NCBI GenBank assembly: GCA_045641065.1
Contig: JAZUGF010000006.1
Location: 1 to 64,000, forward strand
DNA length: 64,000 bases
DNA from: UBA1723 sp045641065
Lineage (GTDB): Bacteria; Bacteroidota; Bacteroidia; Bacteroidales; Paludibacteraceae
Direction: 5' to 3'
Position 1 is the first letter of the stretch, and every line of letters starts with the position of its first letter. Below the pieces are notes generated by a model. That model made no database searches. It was given only the letters and a program-made list of their open reading frames with translations, and was not told where the DNA came from. Shown piece after piece: positions 45,954-55,143 of the stretch. A program made the translations under genes and the position numbers.

Positions 45954-45978
45954 GGGCAACCACAAGGGATTGCCCCTA
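45954..45978. repeat. REP-like palindrome
   Basis: GGGCAACCACAAGGGATTGCCCCTAC, reverse complement of the element at 4527-4557, followed by a short TTTTCG tract next to thyA. Confidence 0.65.
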
Positions 45979-46009
45979 CGTGTTGTTTTCGTTTTCGTTT
46001 TCGTCAACG

Positions 46010-46804
46010 TCAAACACTCACCGCTCCCTTGATTGCTGCATGACACTCGTAATCTGACAAAACGATATCATCTGCAGTGAAATCAAAGATATCCTTCACG
46101 TTTGGATTCAACGTGATCTTTGATAGATGCAATGGTTCACGTGTCAACTGCAACTTCACCTGCTCTATATGGTTGTTATAAATATGTGTGTCTCCGAATG
46201 TATGGATGAAATCTCCTGCTTCCAAACCAGTCACGTGGGCAACCATCAATAGAAGCAACGAGTAGCTTGCAATGTTGAATGGCACTCCCAAGAATAGATC
46301 TGCACTTCTCTGGTAAAGCTGCAAACTCAACTTTCCATCTGCAACGTAAAACTGGAAGAAGCAGTGACATGGCGGTAGATTCATGTTATCAATATCTGCC
46401 ACATTCCACGCTGACACAATGATTCTGCGTGAGTTAGGATTATTCTTGATTGTCTCAATCACCTCTTTGATCTGGTCAATGTGTCCACCATTATAGTCAG
46501 GCCAGTTTCTCCACTGATAGCCATACACATGTCCTAGTCCTCCGTCTGAATCAGCCCACTCATCCCAGATATGTACATTATTGTCGACAAGATACTTGAT
46601 ATTGGTGTCTCCCTTCAAAAACCATAGCAACTCGTGCAACACTCCCTTGAAATAGACTTTCTTTGTTGTCACCAATGGGAATCCGTCTTTCATAGAAAAA
46701 CGTAACTGATGTCCGAATGTGCTTATCGTACCTGTTCCTGTACGGTCTCCCTTCTGGATACCCTCATCCAACACCTTCTGCAATAAATCCAAATATTGTT
46801 TCAT
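46010..46804 (-). CDS. thyA: Thymidylate synthase
   Basis: 264 residues, the classical ThyA length. The catalytic Cys is in LPPCHCFFQFYV, with KGDRTGTGT at the start, RSADLFLGVPFN and HIYNNHIEQ. It makes dTMP from dUMP with methylene-tetrahydrofolate. folA lies upstream on the same strand, separated by porE, so the usual thyA-folA partnership is interrupted by a secretion gene. Confidence 0.97.
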   Translation of the reverse strand: MKQYLDLLQKVLDEGIQKGDRTGTGTISTFGHQLRFSMKDGFPLVTTKKVYFKGVLHELLWFLKGDTNIKYLVDNNVHIWDEWADSDGGLGHVYGYQWRNWPDYNGGHIDQIKEVIETIKNNPNSRRIIVSAWNVADIDNMNLPPCHCFFQFYVADGKLSLQLYQRSADLFLGVPFNIASYSLLLLMVAHVTGLEAGDFIHTFGDTHIYNNHIEQVKLQLTREPLHLSKITLNPNVKDIFDFTADDIVLSDYECHAAIKGAVSV

Positions 46805-46850
46805 CTTGTCAACCTCCTTTCCTAATTATATATTATATCACTCTTTCTTT

Positions 46851-46955
46851 TATCGCTCGCCCTCCGGGCTCGCGAGGAGAAGATGGGTTAGGGCCCAAAT
46901 AATCAAAAACGGGCCCTTAACAATCCTCATTTTGGGCAACAGTTATATAATTACT
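46851..46955. mobile_element. MITE-like repeat between porE and thyA
   Basis: CGCTCGCCCTCCGGGCTCGCG ... AACAATCCTCATTTTGGGCAAC; the right terminus carries one substitution and the left end is lost. Confidence 0.6.
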
Positions 46956-46967
46956 TTTAACTTTATT

Positions 46968-48953
46968 TTAATACATATTATAAGTAGTCTTCAACACTCT
47001 AAACTCAGTACGACGATTGATCTTGTTTGCAATCTCCTGATCTTCCTTAGAAAGTGCATCGATAAACTCTTCATTCAACTCATCATTCTCCTTCAAGAAT
47101 GAATACTGCTTAGCCAAATTCTTATCGGCAACAACTGGCTTTGTCTTTCCGTATCCCTTTGCTGTTAGACGTGGGGCTTCAATACCACCCTTTATTAGAT
47201 AGTTGACTACGCTCTGTGCTCGCTCGCCAGACAACGCAAGGTTACCTTCTGCACTACCTACCTTATCGGTATGGGCTCCGATCTCAATTGTGATATTCGG
47301 ATTATCCTTAAGCAGTTTCACCAACTTATCCAATGACTTTGATGACTCAGCTGTCAAAGTGGCTTTACCAAACTCGAAGAAGATATTATCCAAACCAACT
47401 GGTTTTGAGACAGATGCCAACGAGAATGGAATATCAAATGTCTTTGAATCCTCTAAGCCAATTGTGTTGACTGCATTCTTCTCGTTCAAATATCCACGAC
47501 AGTTTCCTAGCATCACATACTCTACACCAGGTTTCACTTCAAACGAATATGTACCGTCGTTCTTAGTCTTAATCTTCACATTTGTTCCATCAGTTCCAAC
47601 GATTCTGACATTCGCGTCGCCCAAAGCCTCTCCATCTGTATTCTTCACCTTACCAGAGATGATATATCTGATTGGAGGAGCGATGAAAGTATAAATCTTA
47701 TCGTATCCCTTCTGTTCTCCACGGTTACTTGAGAAAGCACCCTGCTCTGCACCACTCACGAATGAGATACCGAAATCATCACCGTTAGAGTTGATTGGAA
47801 CTCCCATATTCTCTACAGTCCACTTCTTAGTAGTGTCCTCTTTCGCACGGAAGATATCCAATCCACCAAAACCAGCATGACCAGCAGATGAGAAATAAAG
47901 TGTAGAATCCTCACGAACATAAGGATACATCTCATCCTTATCTGTATTGATATCTGGACCAAGGTTTTCAGCTGCAGAATAAGTGTCTCCCGTCTTCATA
48001 CATCTCCAAATATCCTTGCCTCCCATACCACCTGGCATATCAGAAACGAAGTATAGCCAATTGCCATCAGGCGACAATGCAGGATGCGCCACAGTAGCAG
48101 TGCTATCCTTTAGTACCATCACACGTGTAGCCTTACCCCATTTTCCACTCTGACGCTGCGACATCCAGATTTCACCTCCGTGAGTTTCACCCTTTACATA
48201 ACGGCAACGAGTAAATAGCATGATCTTTCCGTCAGACGAGAATGCAGGACTACCCTCGTCATCCTCTGTATTGATATCAGAATCAACAAGTTCAAGGTTA
48301 TCCCATTTGCCGACGGCATTCTTCTTAGCGAAATAGATATCTCCGTTTGGAGTACCTGTGATATTGCTCACCTTATGTGCAGTCTGCTTGTTATCACGTG
48401 ATGAAGAGAAGTAAACAATAGTGCTATCACCACCAGGGAAACGCGGGCTACTCTCACTTTTCTTACTATTGAAAAATGGATCCTTAAAAACCTCATAACG
48501 ACGTTTTGCCTTCTCCCATTCCGCAATCTTCAAAGCCGAAAGTTTACCGTTCATAGCAGCCAATGATGTAGAATCATGCTTCAAGTAGACGTCGTACATC
48601 TCAACAGCCTCCTTGTTCTTCTTCTGCTTACGAAGCACGTCTGCATAAAGAAGGTAGCATGTTGTGTCAGCATACTTGTAACGGACACAGTTTGACAACA
48701 TTCTTTCCGCCTTGTCGGTTTCTCCAAACTTTTCATAGCAATCTCCCAATCGGTAAGCCACATACCCCTTAGTCTGCTTCTCCGACATCTTCACACGCGA
48801 ATATGCGGTCTTATAAATGCTCGCAGCCTTATGGTACTCACCGATCTCATATTTCTTGTCAGCCTTACGGATCTTCTTGCTCACAGAGCAAGATGAAATA
48901 GCCAACAGAAACAGAGCCGCTATAAAATAAATTGATTTATTGTTTATCTTCAT
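46968..48953 (-). CDS. porE: PorE-like T9SS lipoprotein (TPR, propeller, CRD, OmpA)
   Basis: 661 residues from ATG 48953. Lipobox ISSCS (Cys 22). Domains in order: TPR repeats (about 25-150), PD40/WD40 beta-propeller (about 165-440, MLFTRCRYVKGETHGGEIWM, LYFSSAGHAGFGGLDIF), a carboxypeptidase regulatory-like domain (about 445-530), and OmpA C-terminal (about 545-661, IEIGAHTDKVGSAEGN). Order and length match PorE, which anchors the type IX secretion complex to peptidoglycan. The start sits 3 bp past the folA stop region, so the genes are translationally linked. Confidence 0.88.
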   Translation of the reverse strand: MKINNKSIYFIAALFLLAISSCSVSKKIRKADKKYEIGEYHKAASIYKTAYSRVKMSEKQTKGYVAYRLGDCYEKFGETDKAERMLSNCVRYKYADTTCYLLYADVLRKQKKNKEAVEMYDVYLKHDSTSLAAMNGKLSALKIAEWEKAKRRYEVFKDPFFNSKKSESSPRFPGGDSTIVYFSSSRDNKQTAHKVSNITGTPNGDIYFAKKNAVGKWDNLELVDSDINTEDDEGSPAFSSDGKIMLFTRCRYVKGETHGGEIWMSQRQSGKWGKATRVMVLKDSTATVAHPALSPDGNWLYFVSDMPGGMGGKDIWRCMKTGDTYSAAENLGPDINTDKDEMYPYVREDSTLYFSSAGHAGFGGLDIFRAKEDTTKKWTVENMGVPINSNGDDFGISFVSGAEQGAFSSNRGEQKGYDKIYTFIAPPIRYIISGKVKNTDGEALGDANVRIVGTDGTNVKIKTKNDGTYSFEVKPGVEYVMLGNCRGYLNEKNAVNTIGLEDSKTFDIPFSLASVSKPVGLDNIFFEFGKATLTAESSKSLDKLVKLLKDNPNITIEIGAHTDKVGSAEGNLALSGERAQSVVNYLIKGGIEAPRLTAKGYGKTKPVVADKNLAKQYSFLKENDELNEEFIDALSKEDQEIANKINRRTEFRVLKTTYNMY

Positions 48954-48955
48954 AT

Positions 48956-49441
48956 TCAAAATCTTACGTAGTCAACAAACGAATAGTTGAAATCGTTCTT
49001 CTCATCCGCCTCATGACTCTCTCTATTCACTTCCATCCACTCCATTGGATCCAACTCAGGAAAGAAAGTATCACCATCTGTGATCTCAGTCTCAACCTCA
49101 GTCATGCAAACCTTCTTTGCGTGAGGCAAAAACTGTTTGTAGATCTCACCACCACCAATGATGAAAACCTCACCTTCAAGAGTAGAGTCGTTAAGCAAAT
49201 CATCAATGCTTCTTACGATATCACACCCCTCGATTGCCTCTGCAGAACGAGTGATGACAATATTGCGTCGACCAGGAAGTGGACGGCCAATAGAGTCAAA
49301 TGTTCGTCTTCCCATCACAATAGGATGACCTGTTGTAAGAGCCTTAAAACGTTTCAAATCAGCAGACAAATGCCAAGGAATACCTCCGTCTCTGCCAATC
49401 ACATGATTCTTGCTTGTCGCTACTATAATTGAAAATTCCAT
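48956..49441 (-). CDS. folA: Dihydrofolate reductase
   Basis: 161 residues. DHFR landmarks: IIVATSKNHVIGRDGGIPWHLSADL (start shown split as IIVATSKNHVIG and IPWHLSADLKRFK), VMGRRTFDSIGRPLPGR, VFIIGGGEIYKQFL. It reduces dihydrofolate to tetrahydrofolate, needed for ThyA. First gene of the folA-porE-thyA run; TAAATTTG -7 box at 49506-49513. Confidence 0.96.
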   Translation of the reverse strand: MEFSIIVATSKNHVIGRDGGIPWHLSADLKRFKALTTGHPIVMGRRTFDSIGRPLPGRRNIVITRSAEAIEGCDIVRSIDDLLNDSTLEGEVFIIGGGEIYKQFLPHAKKVCMTEVETEITDGDTFFPELDPMEWMEVNRESHEADEKNDFNYSFVDYVRF

Positions 49442-49455
49442 CTGTTTTTATTTTT

Positions 49456-49480
49456 GTAGGGGCAGGTTTCAAACCTGTCC
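49456..49480. repeat. REP-like palindrome
   Basis: GTAGGGGCAGGTTTCAAACCTGTCC in the folA leader. Confidence 0.65.
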
Positions 49481-49505
49481 AAATGCAATTCGCACTATAA
49501 GTCTA

Positions 49506-49513
49506 CAAATTTA
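49506..49513 (-). promoter_or_regulatory. -7 box for folA
   Basis: TAAATTTG (minus), 64 bp upstream of the folA ATG. Confidence 0.5.
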
Positions 49514-49539
49514 CATATAATATTGTGGTTGGGCGAATT

Positions 49540-49791
49540 TTACGGGAGGAGATTATCAACAAATTTTCCATCTAACATCCACTCCCACACTGGCACTATC
49601 TCAATCTCCCTTCCTCCGACACTTACAGTTTTCTTTTCTTCGTATGTGATCACCAATAGTTTATCAAATGAATTACGTTGAGACAATTTTTCCAATGCCG
49701 TAAGCTCTCTTTTATATGTGTCTCCAAACTCATCACCAAGAGAATAAGAAACCTGTATCGCAAGAGCCTGCTCTGGCGTTTCATATAGCAC
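49540..49791 (-). pseudogene. C-terminal remnant of a DUF4143 ATPase
   Basis: 83 codons matching only the last part of a solo ATPase: ALAIQVSYSLGDEFG and EIEIVPVWEWMLDG parallel AIQVSYSIKDD and IEVVPVLDWLMG in the intact gene at 16943-18220. The ATPase and middle domains are gone. The frame opens directly inside the tandem repeats (49787-49862) that would have been the gene's leader. It therefore looks like an internal deletion joining leader to 3' end. Probably not functional. Confidence 0.8.
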
Positions 49792-49862
49792 AAAAATCCG
49801 ATATTTTATGCTTTACAAAGCACAAAAATATATTGATTTTCACGCTTTACAAAGCACAAAAT
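49787..49862. repeat. Three tandem 32-34-bp repeats upstream of the ATPase remnant
   Basis: AGCACAAAAAT-like words begin at 49787, 49819 and 49853 (spacing 32 and 34). Two units also share GCTTTACAAAGC, itself a small palindrome. Same layout as at 18222-18317, different sequence. Confidence 0.75.
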
Positions 49863-49877
49863 TCAATATTCATCAAA

Positions 49878-49910
49878 AAAAAATCTCCCACCAATAGTGA
49901 GAGATTTTTT
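49878..49910. terminator. Terminator after the G3E GTPase gene
   Basis: AAATCTCCCAC ... GTGAGAGATTTTTT, 18 bp past the stop at 49928, with T-runs both ways. Confidence 0.82.
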
Positions 49911-49927
49911 ATAGGAATAAAATTCAA

Positions 49928-51307
49928 TTATTTCTCCAAGCAGGCATCCAACTCTGCGATGATCTTCTCCTTATCCATCTTCTGTCCGATGAACACGATC
50001 TTCTGCATCTTGTCGCCATACTTCTCATCCCAGTCGTTCAAAATCTCTGGATTCTCGGCCAAGATCTCTTTTAACTCTTCCTCAGGAGCTGTACAGAACC
50101 ACTGTCCTGCCTCAGTGACTTTCTTCTGAACTCCAGCCTGCTCAAACAAATATGACATCTCCGGATTGACATTGAAGTAGCAAACTCCCTTAGTACGGAT
50201 GATATTCTTTGCCCACTTCTTCGACACGAACGCCTCGAATTTGTCAAGGTTGAATGCAGGTCGACGGTAGTAGACGAATGTACCGATGCCATACTCCTCT
50301 ACCTCACCTCCGTCGTGGTGGTGATGGTGGTGGCAACAACAGTGTGGATCATCACACTCCTTGCCATCTTCATGATGATGGTGGTGATGATGCTCGTCAT
50401 CATGATCGTGGTGATGGTGGCAATGACACTCATGATCGTGATCGTGATCATCATCGTCGTCATGGTCATGGTGGTGATGGCAATGACACTCATGTTTTTC
50501 GTCTTCGTTTTCGTTTTCGTCGTGATGATGATGATGGTGATGACCTTCTGCGTCGGCCTTCTCCTCCTCTGTCAACGGACGTTCCAACTCCTTGATCCAA
50601 CCTGCTGAGATAGCAGCCTTCTCCATCTGGAATCGTCCTGTGTTGATGATCTTATCCAAGTCGACGTCGGCATAATCACACTCAATGATCTCTGCGTATG
50701 GCTGAAGTGTCTTGATAATCTCCTTGATACGTGCAAGCTCTGATTTCTCAACCTCTGAAGCCTTGTTAAGCAAGATGATATTACAGAACTCAATCTGCTG
50801 AATCACAAGGTTTTCAATATCCTCTTCATCAAGGCTCTTGCTCTTCAACGCGTCGCCACACTCAAACTCACTCTGCAAACGAAGTGCGTCAACCACAGTC
50901 ACGATGCTATCCAAGAAACAAGCTTCCTTACCAGTGTACTTGCTGCTCATCTGCTGAAGCGAAACAAGTGTCTGAGCGATTGGAACTGGTTCACATACGC
51001 CACTTGCCTCAATCACAATATAGTCAAACTTCTTCTGCTGAAGAATCTCGTTGATCTGCTCTACCAAATCCATCTTCAATGTGCAGCAGATACATCCGTT
51101 CTGCAATGCAACAAGGCTGTCGTCCTTCTTGTCGACGATACCACCCTTCTGGATCAAGTCGGCATCAATATTAACCTCGCCGATATCGTTTACGACAACA
51201 GCGAACTTGATACCACGTTTGTTAGACAATATATGGTTTACCAAAGTTGTCTTTCCGCTACCTAGGTAACCAGTAAGTAGCAATACCGGTGTTGATTTTG
51301 CTTCCAT
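49928..51307 (-). CDS. G3E (CobW/COG0523) GTPase with a giant His-rich insert
   Basis: 459 residues. Walker A GYLGSGKTTLVNH (about 12-24), the COG0523 metal motif CICC (about 73-76), NKAS as NKxD-type motif, and a C-terminal CobW_C domain (about 365-459, FVYYRRPAFNLDKFEAF). Between them lies about 85 residues almost purely His, Asp, Glu and Cys. These proteins deliver zinc or other metals to enzymes. Part of the insert (ENENEDE) is encoded by TTTTCG hexamers. No metal-uptake gene is adjacent; mutL lies 11 bp upstream on the same strand. Confidence 0.9.
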   Translation of the reverse strand: MEAKSTPVLLLTGYLGSGKTTLVNHILSNKRGIKFAVVVNDIGEVNIDADLIQKGGIVDKKDDSLVALQNGCICCTLKMDLVEQINEILQQKKFDYIVIEASGVCEPVPIAQTLVSLQQMSSKYTGKEACFLDSIVTVVDALRLQSEFECGDALKSKSLDEEDIENLVIQQIEFCNIILLNKASEVEKSELARIKEIIKTLQPYAEIIECDYADVDLDKIINTGRFQMEKAAISAGWIKELERPLTEEEKADAEGHHHHHHHDENENEDEKHECHCHHHHDHDDDDDHDHDHECHCHHHHDHDDEHHHHHHHEDGKECDDPHCCCHHHHHHDGGEVEEYGIGTFVYYRRPAFNLDKFEAFVSKKWAKNIIRTKGVCYFNVNPEMSYLFEQAGVQKKVTEAGQWFCTAPEEELKEILAENPEILNDWDEKYGDKMQKIVFIGQKMDKEKIIAELDACLEK

Positions 51308-51318
51308 ATTATCTTAAA

Positions 51319-53259
51319 TTAATTTAGTCTTTTCTTTATCTCTTCCGCCGTCATGCTTGTGATGATTGGTTTGCAGTCTGGCGTATAATTATAATTCTCA
51401 CATGCAAAAAGAGCCTCGCACAAATGTTTGATTTCCACCGCGCTCATCTCTTTGCCGTAGCGTATGGCCTGGCTTTCCGCCATACTCTGAGCCACCTTGT
51501 CGTTCATCATGAAATCCTCCTCTATCTCTCCTTCTGAGATCGACGTGATGATTTCCAACAACGACGCCACATTATCTTCATTCGTCTTGTCAGCTGGCAC
51601 TCCACGTATCTCATAAACGTCACGGGTGATCAACTGCAAATCGTAGCCAAGATTATTCAACTGTGGCATGATATCCTCCACCGTCGCCGCTTGTGCAGCC
51701 GAAAGTTCAAGTGTCTGACGGAACATCACTTTCTGCGACGGAATTGGCGAATCTTTCAATTCAGCCATGAATTTCTCATAAAGCACACGGATATGAGCTC
51801 TGCGCTGATCGATATACATCAGATTATCTCCAGATGAAGCCACGATGTAGCGACCTGCAATCTGGAAACAGTTTTTTACCTCTGGCTTCAAATCCTTCGA
51901 ATCCAATAAAGATCCGCTGTATCCATTATTGATGGAATATCCATCTTTAATATCTAAAGTAGACGGAATGTCTTGATAGTCACCTGCTTTACTTCCGGTT
52001 GGAATCTCCGGTGCGGCATTCTCAAAATAGTCGTATATATTGCCGAACGTTGATTCGTTAGGATTCGGATTGAATGGTTTGTAGCTGCTTCCCCCTCCTG
52101 AAGATCCACCTACTGAATGTGGCTTGCTTGGAGTCGCCGACGAACCGAATGCCTGAAACGGATCAAACTCCATATCAATATTCAAATCAGGAATCTCCGT
52201 TGACGCCTGCTCAAAACCTGGCACATACGCGTCGTTGACATTGATGTCAAACTCCATTGTGGGGAAGATATTGCTCTTTCCCAACGACTCTCTGACCACA
52301 GCAGTCAACACTTTATACAGATCCTGTTCATCAGCAAATTTGATTTCTGTCTTCGTAGGATGGACATTGACATCTATCTGATGCGGATCGACGTCGAAAT
52401 AGATGAAGAAACTTGGAGATGTACCATCGTGAAGCAGACGATCATAAGCGCTTGTCACAGCCTTTCTGAAATATGGGTGCTCCATATATCGTCCGTTGAC
52501 GAAGAAATACTGCTTCTTGTTTCGCTTGATTGCTGTCTCAGGAGTTCCGACATATCCGCTGATTTTTCCGTATGTGGTGTCAGCGCTGATTGAAAGCAGT
52601 TTGCTATTTAGTTTACTGTCGAAAATCTTACCAATTCTCTCACGTATATTGCTCTTATTCAAACTATAGCATAGTTTGTCATTATGATAAAGCTCGAAGA
52701 AGACGTCGGGATAGACAAGAGCAATACGTATAAAATCACGCTCAATGTTGCCAAACTCCACATTGTCGCTTTTCAAAAACTTGCGTCGAGCAGGCACATT
52801 ATAAAATAGGTCTCTGACTGCGAAATTAGCTCCGACCGGGCATGACACTTTATTTATAGCTTCGATGGTTCCACCTGAAATCAAAACCTGAGTTCCAAGT
52901 TCATCCACCTCTCGTCTGGTGCGCAATTCAACATGTCCGACAGCCGCGATACTTGCCAAAGCCTCACCACGGAAACCCATCGTGCAAAGGACACTCAAAT
53001 CCTCCACCGAACGGATTTTAGATGTAGCGTGACGCTGGAAAGCCACCACAGCATCCTGCTCACTCATACCTTTACCGTTGTCGACCACCTGTATCAACGT
53101 ACGGCCGGCATCCTTCACTATGACACGAATCTCCGTAGCACCAGCGTCGATGGAATTTTCCACCAACTCTTTAATCACCGAACTTGGCTGCTGCACAACC
53201 TCACCTGCAGCTATCTGGTCGGCAACCGTGTCCGGGAGTAAATGTATAATATCGTCCAT
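51319..53259 (-). CDS. mutL: DNA mismatch repair protein MutL
   Basis: 646 residues. N-terminal GHKL ATPase: VADQIAAGEVVQQPSSVIKE, DAGATEIRV, DNGKGM, TMGFRGEALASI, then a ribosomal S5-like domain and a long linker (about 345-450). The C-terminal dimerisation domain ends CEALFACENYNYTPDCKP. The endonuclease motif DQHA(X)2E(X)4E reads DQRRAHIRVLYE, so the His is displaced and nicking activity is uncertain. Confidence 0.95.
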   Translation of the reverse strand: MDDIIHLLPDTVADQIAAGEVVQQPSSVIKELVENSIDAGATEIRVIVKDAGRTLIQVVDNGKGMSEQDAVVAFQRHATSKIRSVEDLSVLCTMGFRGEALASIAAVGHVELRTRREVDELGTQVLISGGTIEAINKVSCPVGANFAVRDLFYNVPARRKFLKSDNVEFGNIERDFIRIALVYPDVFFELYHNDKLCYSLNKSNIRERIGKIFDSKLNSKLLSISADTTYGKISGYVGTPETAIKRNKKQYFFVNGRYMEHPYFRKAVTSAYDRLLHDGTSPSFFIYFDVDPHQIDVNVHPTKTEIKFADEQDLYKVLTAVVRESLGKSNIFPTMEFDINVNDAYVPGFEQASTEIPDLNIDMEFDPFQAFGSSATPSKPHSVGGSSGGGSSYKPFNPNPNESTFGNIYDYFENAAPEIPTGSKAGDYQDIPSTLDIKDGYSINNGYSGSLLDSKDLKPEVKNCFQIAGRYIVASSGDNLMYIDQRRAHIRVLYEKFMAELKDSPIPSQKVMFRQTLELSAAQAATVEDIMPQLNNLGYDLQLITRDVYEIRGVPADKTNEDNVASLLEIITSISEGEIEEDFMMNDKVAQSMAESQAIRYGKEMSAVEIKHLCEALFACENYNYTPDCKPIITSMTAEEIKKRLN

Positions 53260-53264
53260 AGTCG

Positions 53265-53624
53265 TTATAATCCGAATTTTTTAAGGATTAGGTATGCAGC
53301 CAATACAACACCAGAAATAACAAGCACCTTCATAATCTTATTGTCACTGCCAGACGAAGAGCGTCTCTGCTCACGTAGGAAGCCGTGTTGCAAAGTGGTG
53401 CGACGGGGAGTTCGTTCCTCATTTTCAGAAGATTCCGAAGTTCTAGGCTTAAACTCTGTGTCATCATCGAAATCAACTCTATCTTCCTGCATAGCACGTT
53501 CCTTCTCCTCCTGCAACTGTTTGCGGATTCGAGCTCTACGCTGCTCCATCTCCTCCTTACGAGGATCCCAGTAGCGAGGAGTATAGTTGAACTGACGTAT
53601 TTCTGGTTTACTGAAAAATCCCAT
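53265..53624 (-). CDS. Small protein with one C-terminal membrane helix
   Basis: 119 residues. A charged helical region (about 20-55, EEMEQRRARIRKQLQEEKE) and an Arg-rich stretch precede a single C-terminal transmembrane helix (VLVISGVVLAAYLIL). Tail-anchored topology with a cytoplasmic N-terminus. It sits 5 bp upstream of mutL and 2 bp after the ABC ATPase gene, so it is part of the same transcript. Family unknown. Confidence 0.72.
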   Translation of the reverse strand: MGFFSKPEIRQFNYTPRYWDPRKEEMEQRRARIRKQLQEEKERAMQEDRVDFDDDTEFKPRTSESSENEERTPRRTTLQHGFLREQRRSSSGSDNKIMKVLVISGVVLAAYLILKKFGL

Positions 53625-53626
53625 AC

Positions 53627-54391
53627 TTAGATGCCCATCTGGTGGGCCTTTTTAATTTTCTTATACAAATCAGACGCGAAGATAAGGTTTTCCAAATCCT
53701 CGTTTCCTGTATCGTAGATCTCTGTATTGTTACCTTGCCAACTCTTGTAACCCTTATTGATGAAGATGATGTTCTCACCAATCTCCATAACAGAGTTCAT
53801 ATCATGAGTATTGATAATCGTAGTGATATTGTATTCATGAGTGATCTCAAGAATCAAACGGTCAATAAGCAAAGATGTCTTTGGATCAAGACCTGAGTTT
53901 GGCTCATCGCAAAACAAATACTTAGGATTCAACACGATAGCTCTGGCAATCGCAGCTCTCTTCTGCATACCACCACTTATCTCCGAAGGGTAAAGATCCA
54001 CAGCACGAAGAAGATCCACTCTCTCCAAACAGAATCGTGCACGATCCACCTTCTCGTCGTCACTCATTTTAGAGAACATACGCAATGGGAACATCACATT
54101 ATCCATCACTGTAAGAGAGTCGAATAATGCTGAGCCTTGGAAAAGCATACCGATTTCACGTCGCAACATATTAAGATCATGCGAGCTCATCTCAGTGATA
54201 CTTCTTCCGTCGTATATGATGTCTCCGCTATCAATACGATGGATTCCAGCGACAGACTTCATAAGCACTGTCTTACCACTACCACTCTGACCGATAATCA
54301 AATTAGCGTGTCCTTCAAGCAGATTGGCAGAGATATCAAACAATACCTGCTTGCCATCAAACGATTTGTTTACATTTCTAACCTCAATCAT
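53627..54391 (-). CDS. mlaF: ABC transporter ATPase, MlaF type
   Basis: 254 residues. Walker A IGQSGSGKTVLMKS (about 36-49), ABC signature PSEISGGMQKRAAIARA, Walker B YLFCDEPNSGLDP, H-loop NTHDM. The GGMQKR signature and size are typical of MlaF ATPases, which power phospholipid transport between membranes. Encoded 11 bp after the permease gene. Confidence 0.9.
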   Translation of the reverse strand: MIEVRNVNKSFDGKQVLFDISANLLEGHANLIIGQSGSGKTVLMKSVAGIHRIDSGDIIYDGRSITEMSSHDLNMLRREIGMLFQGSALFDSLTVMDNVMFPLRMFSKMSDDEKVDRARFCLERVDLLRAVDLYPSEISGGMQKRAAIARAIVLNPKYLFCDEPNSGLDPKTSLLIDRLILEITHEYNITTIINTHDMNSVMEIGENIIFINKGYKSWQGNNTEIYDTGNEDLENLIFASDLYKKIKKAHQMGI

Positions 54392-54402
54392 ATCGCAACC
54401 TT

Positions 54403-55143
54403 TTAGGACAACAACAATTTTGTAAGCATCACGTCGAAAAGCAATATAATCACACTGCTGTTGACCACAGCGTTCGTACTTGCCTTTCCTACCTCACGAG
54501 CTCCACCCTTAACTGTGTAGCCATAGTAAGAAGCTATCGATGTCACGATAAACGCAAACACCATACTCTTCTCTATTGAATACTGAATACTATATGGCAA
54601 GAAAGAGTACTGAATACCTTGCTCATACTCATTCGGTGTGATCATATCCGTGAACAATGCGACTCCATAACCTCCGATCAAACCTGTCGTGATACTGAAT
54701 GTGACAAGACAAGGAATAATCGAAACGAACGCCAGTATCTTTGGCAATATCAAATAATTGGCAGAATTGACTCCCATAATATCCATAGCGTCAATCTGCT
54801 CCGTGATTCTCATTGTTCCGATTTCCGACGCGATATTAGATCCCACTTTACCGGCAAGAATCAAACATAGGATCGCTGAAGAAAACTCAAGGATCATCAC
54901 CTCTCGAGTGGCATAACCTGTCAACTGAGATGGAAGGAATGGACTCTCTGTATTGATTCTCATCTGAATACAGATCACAGCTCCAATAAACACTGAGATG
55001 ATACACACAATCGGCAAAGAATTGATTCCTTGCTTCTCAAGTTCACGTACATATTGTTTACCAAACATCTTCCAACAATCCGGTTTGGAAAATGTTTTCC
55101 ACATCAATCTACTATAATCGCCTACCCTTTCAATGGCATTCAT
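54403..55143 (-). CDS. mlaE: MlaE family permease
   Basis: 246 residues with about five membrane segments; the MlaE signature is clear in LILAGKVGSNIASEIGTMRITEQIDAM and SANYLILPKILAFV. It pairs with the adjacent ATPase. No MlaD-type MCE substrate-binding gene is seen next to it in the window. First gene of the run mlaE-mlaF-small membrane protein-mutL-G3E GTPase. Confidence 0.9.
   Translation of the reverse strand: MNAIERVGDYSRLMWKTFSKPDCWKMFGKQYVRELEKQGINSLPIVCIISVFIGAVICIQMRINTESPFLPSQLTGYATREVMILEFSSAILCLILAGKVGSNIASEIGTMRITEQIDAMDIMGVNSANYLILPKILAFVSIIPCLVTFSITTGLIGGYGVALFTDMITPNEYEQGIQYSFLPYSIQYSIEKSMVFAFIVTSIASYYGYTVKGGAREVGKASTNAVVNSSVIILLFDVMLTKLLLS

Noticed and set aside
50254..50608. 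Long plus-strand frames rich in Gly, Asp, Met and Val
   Set aside because: They are antisense readings of the His-rich repeat in the G3E GTPase gene, with biased composition and no family signature.
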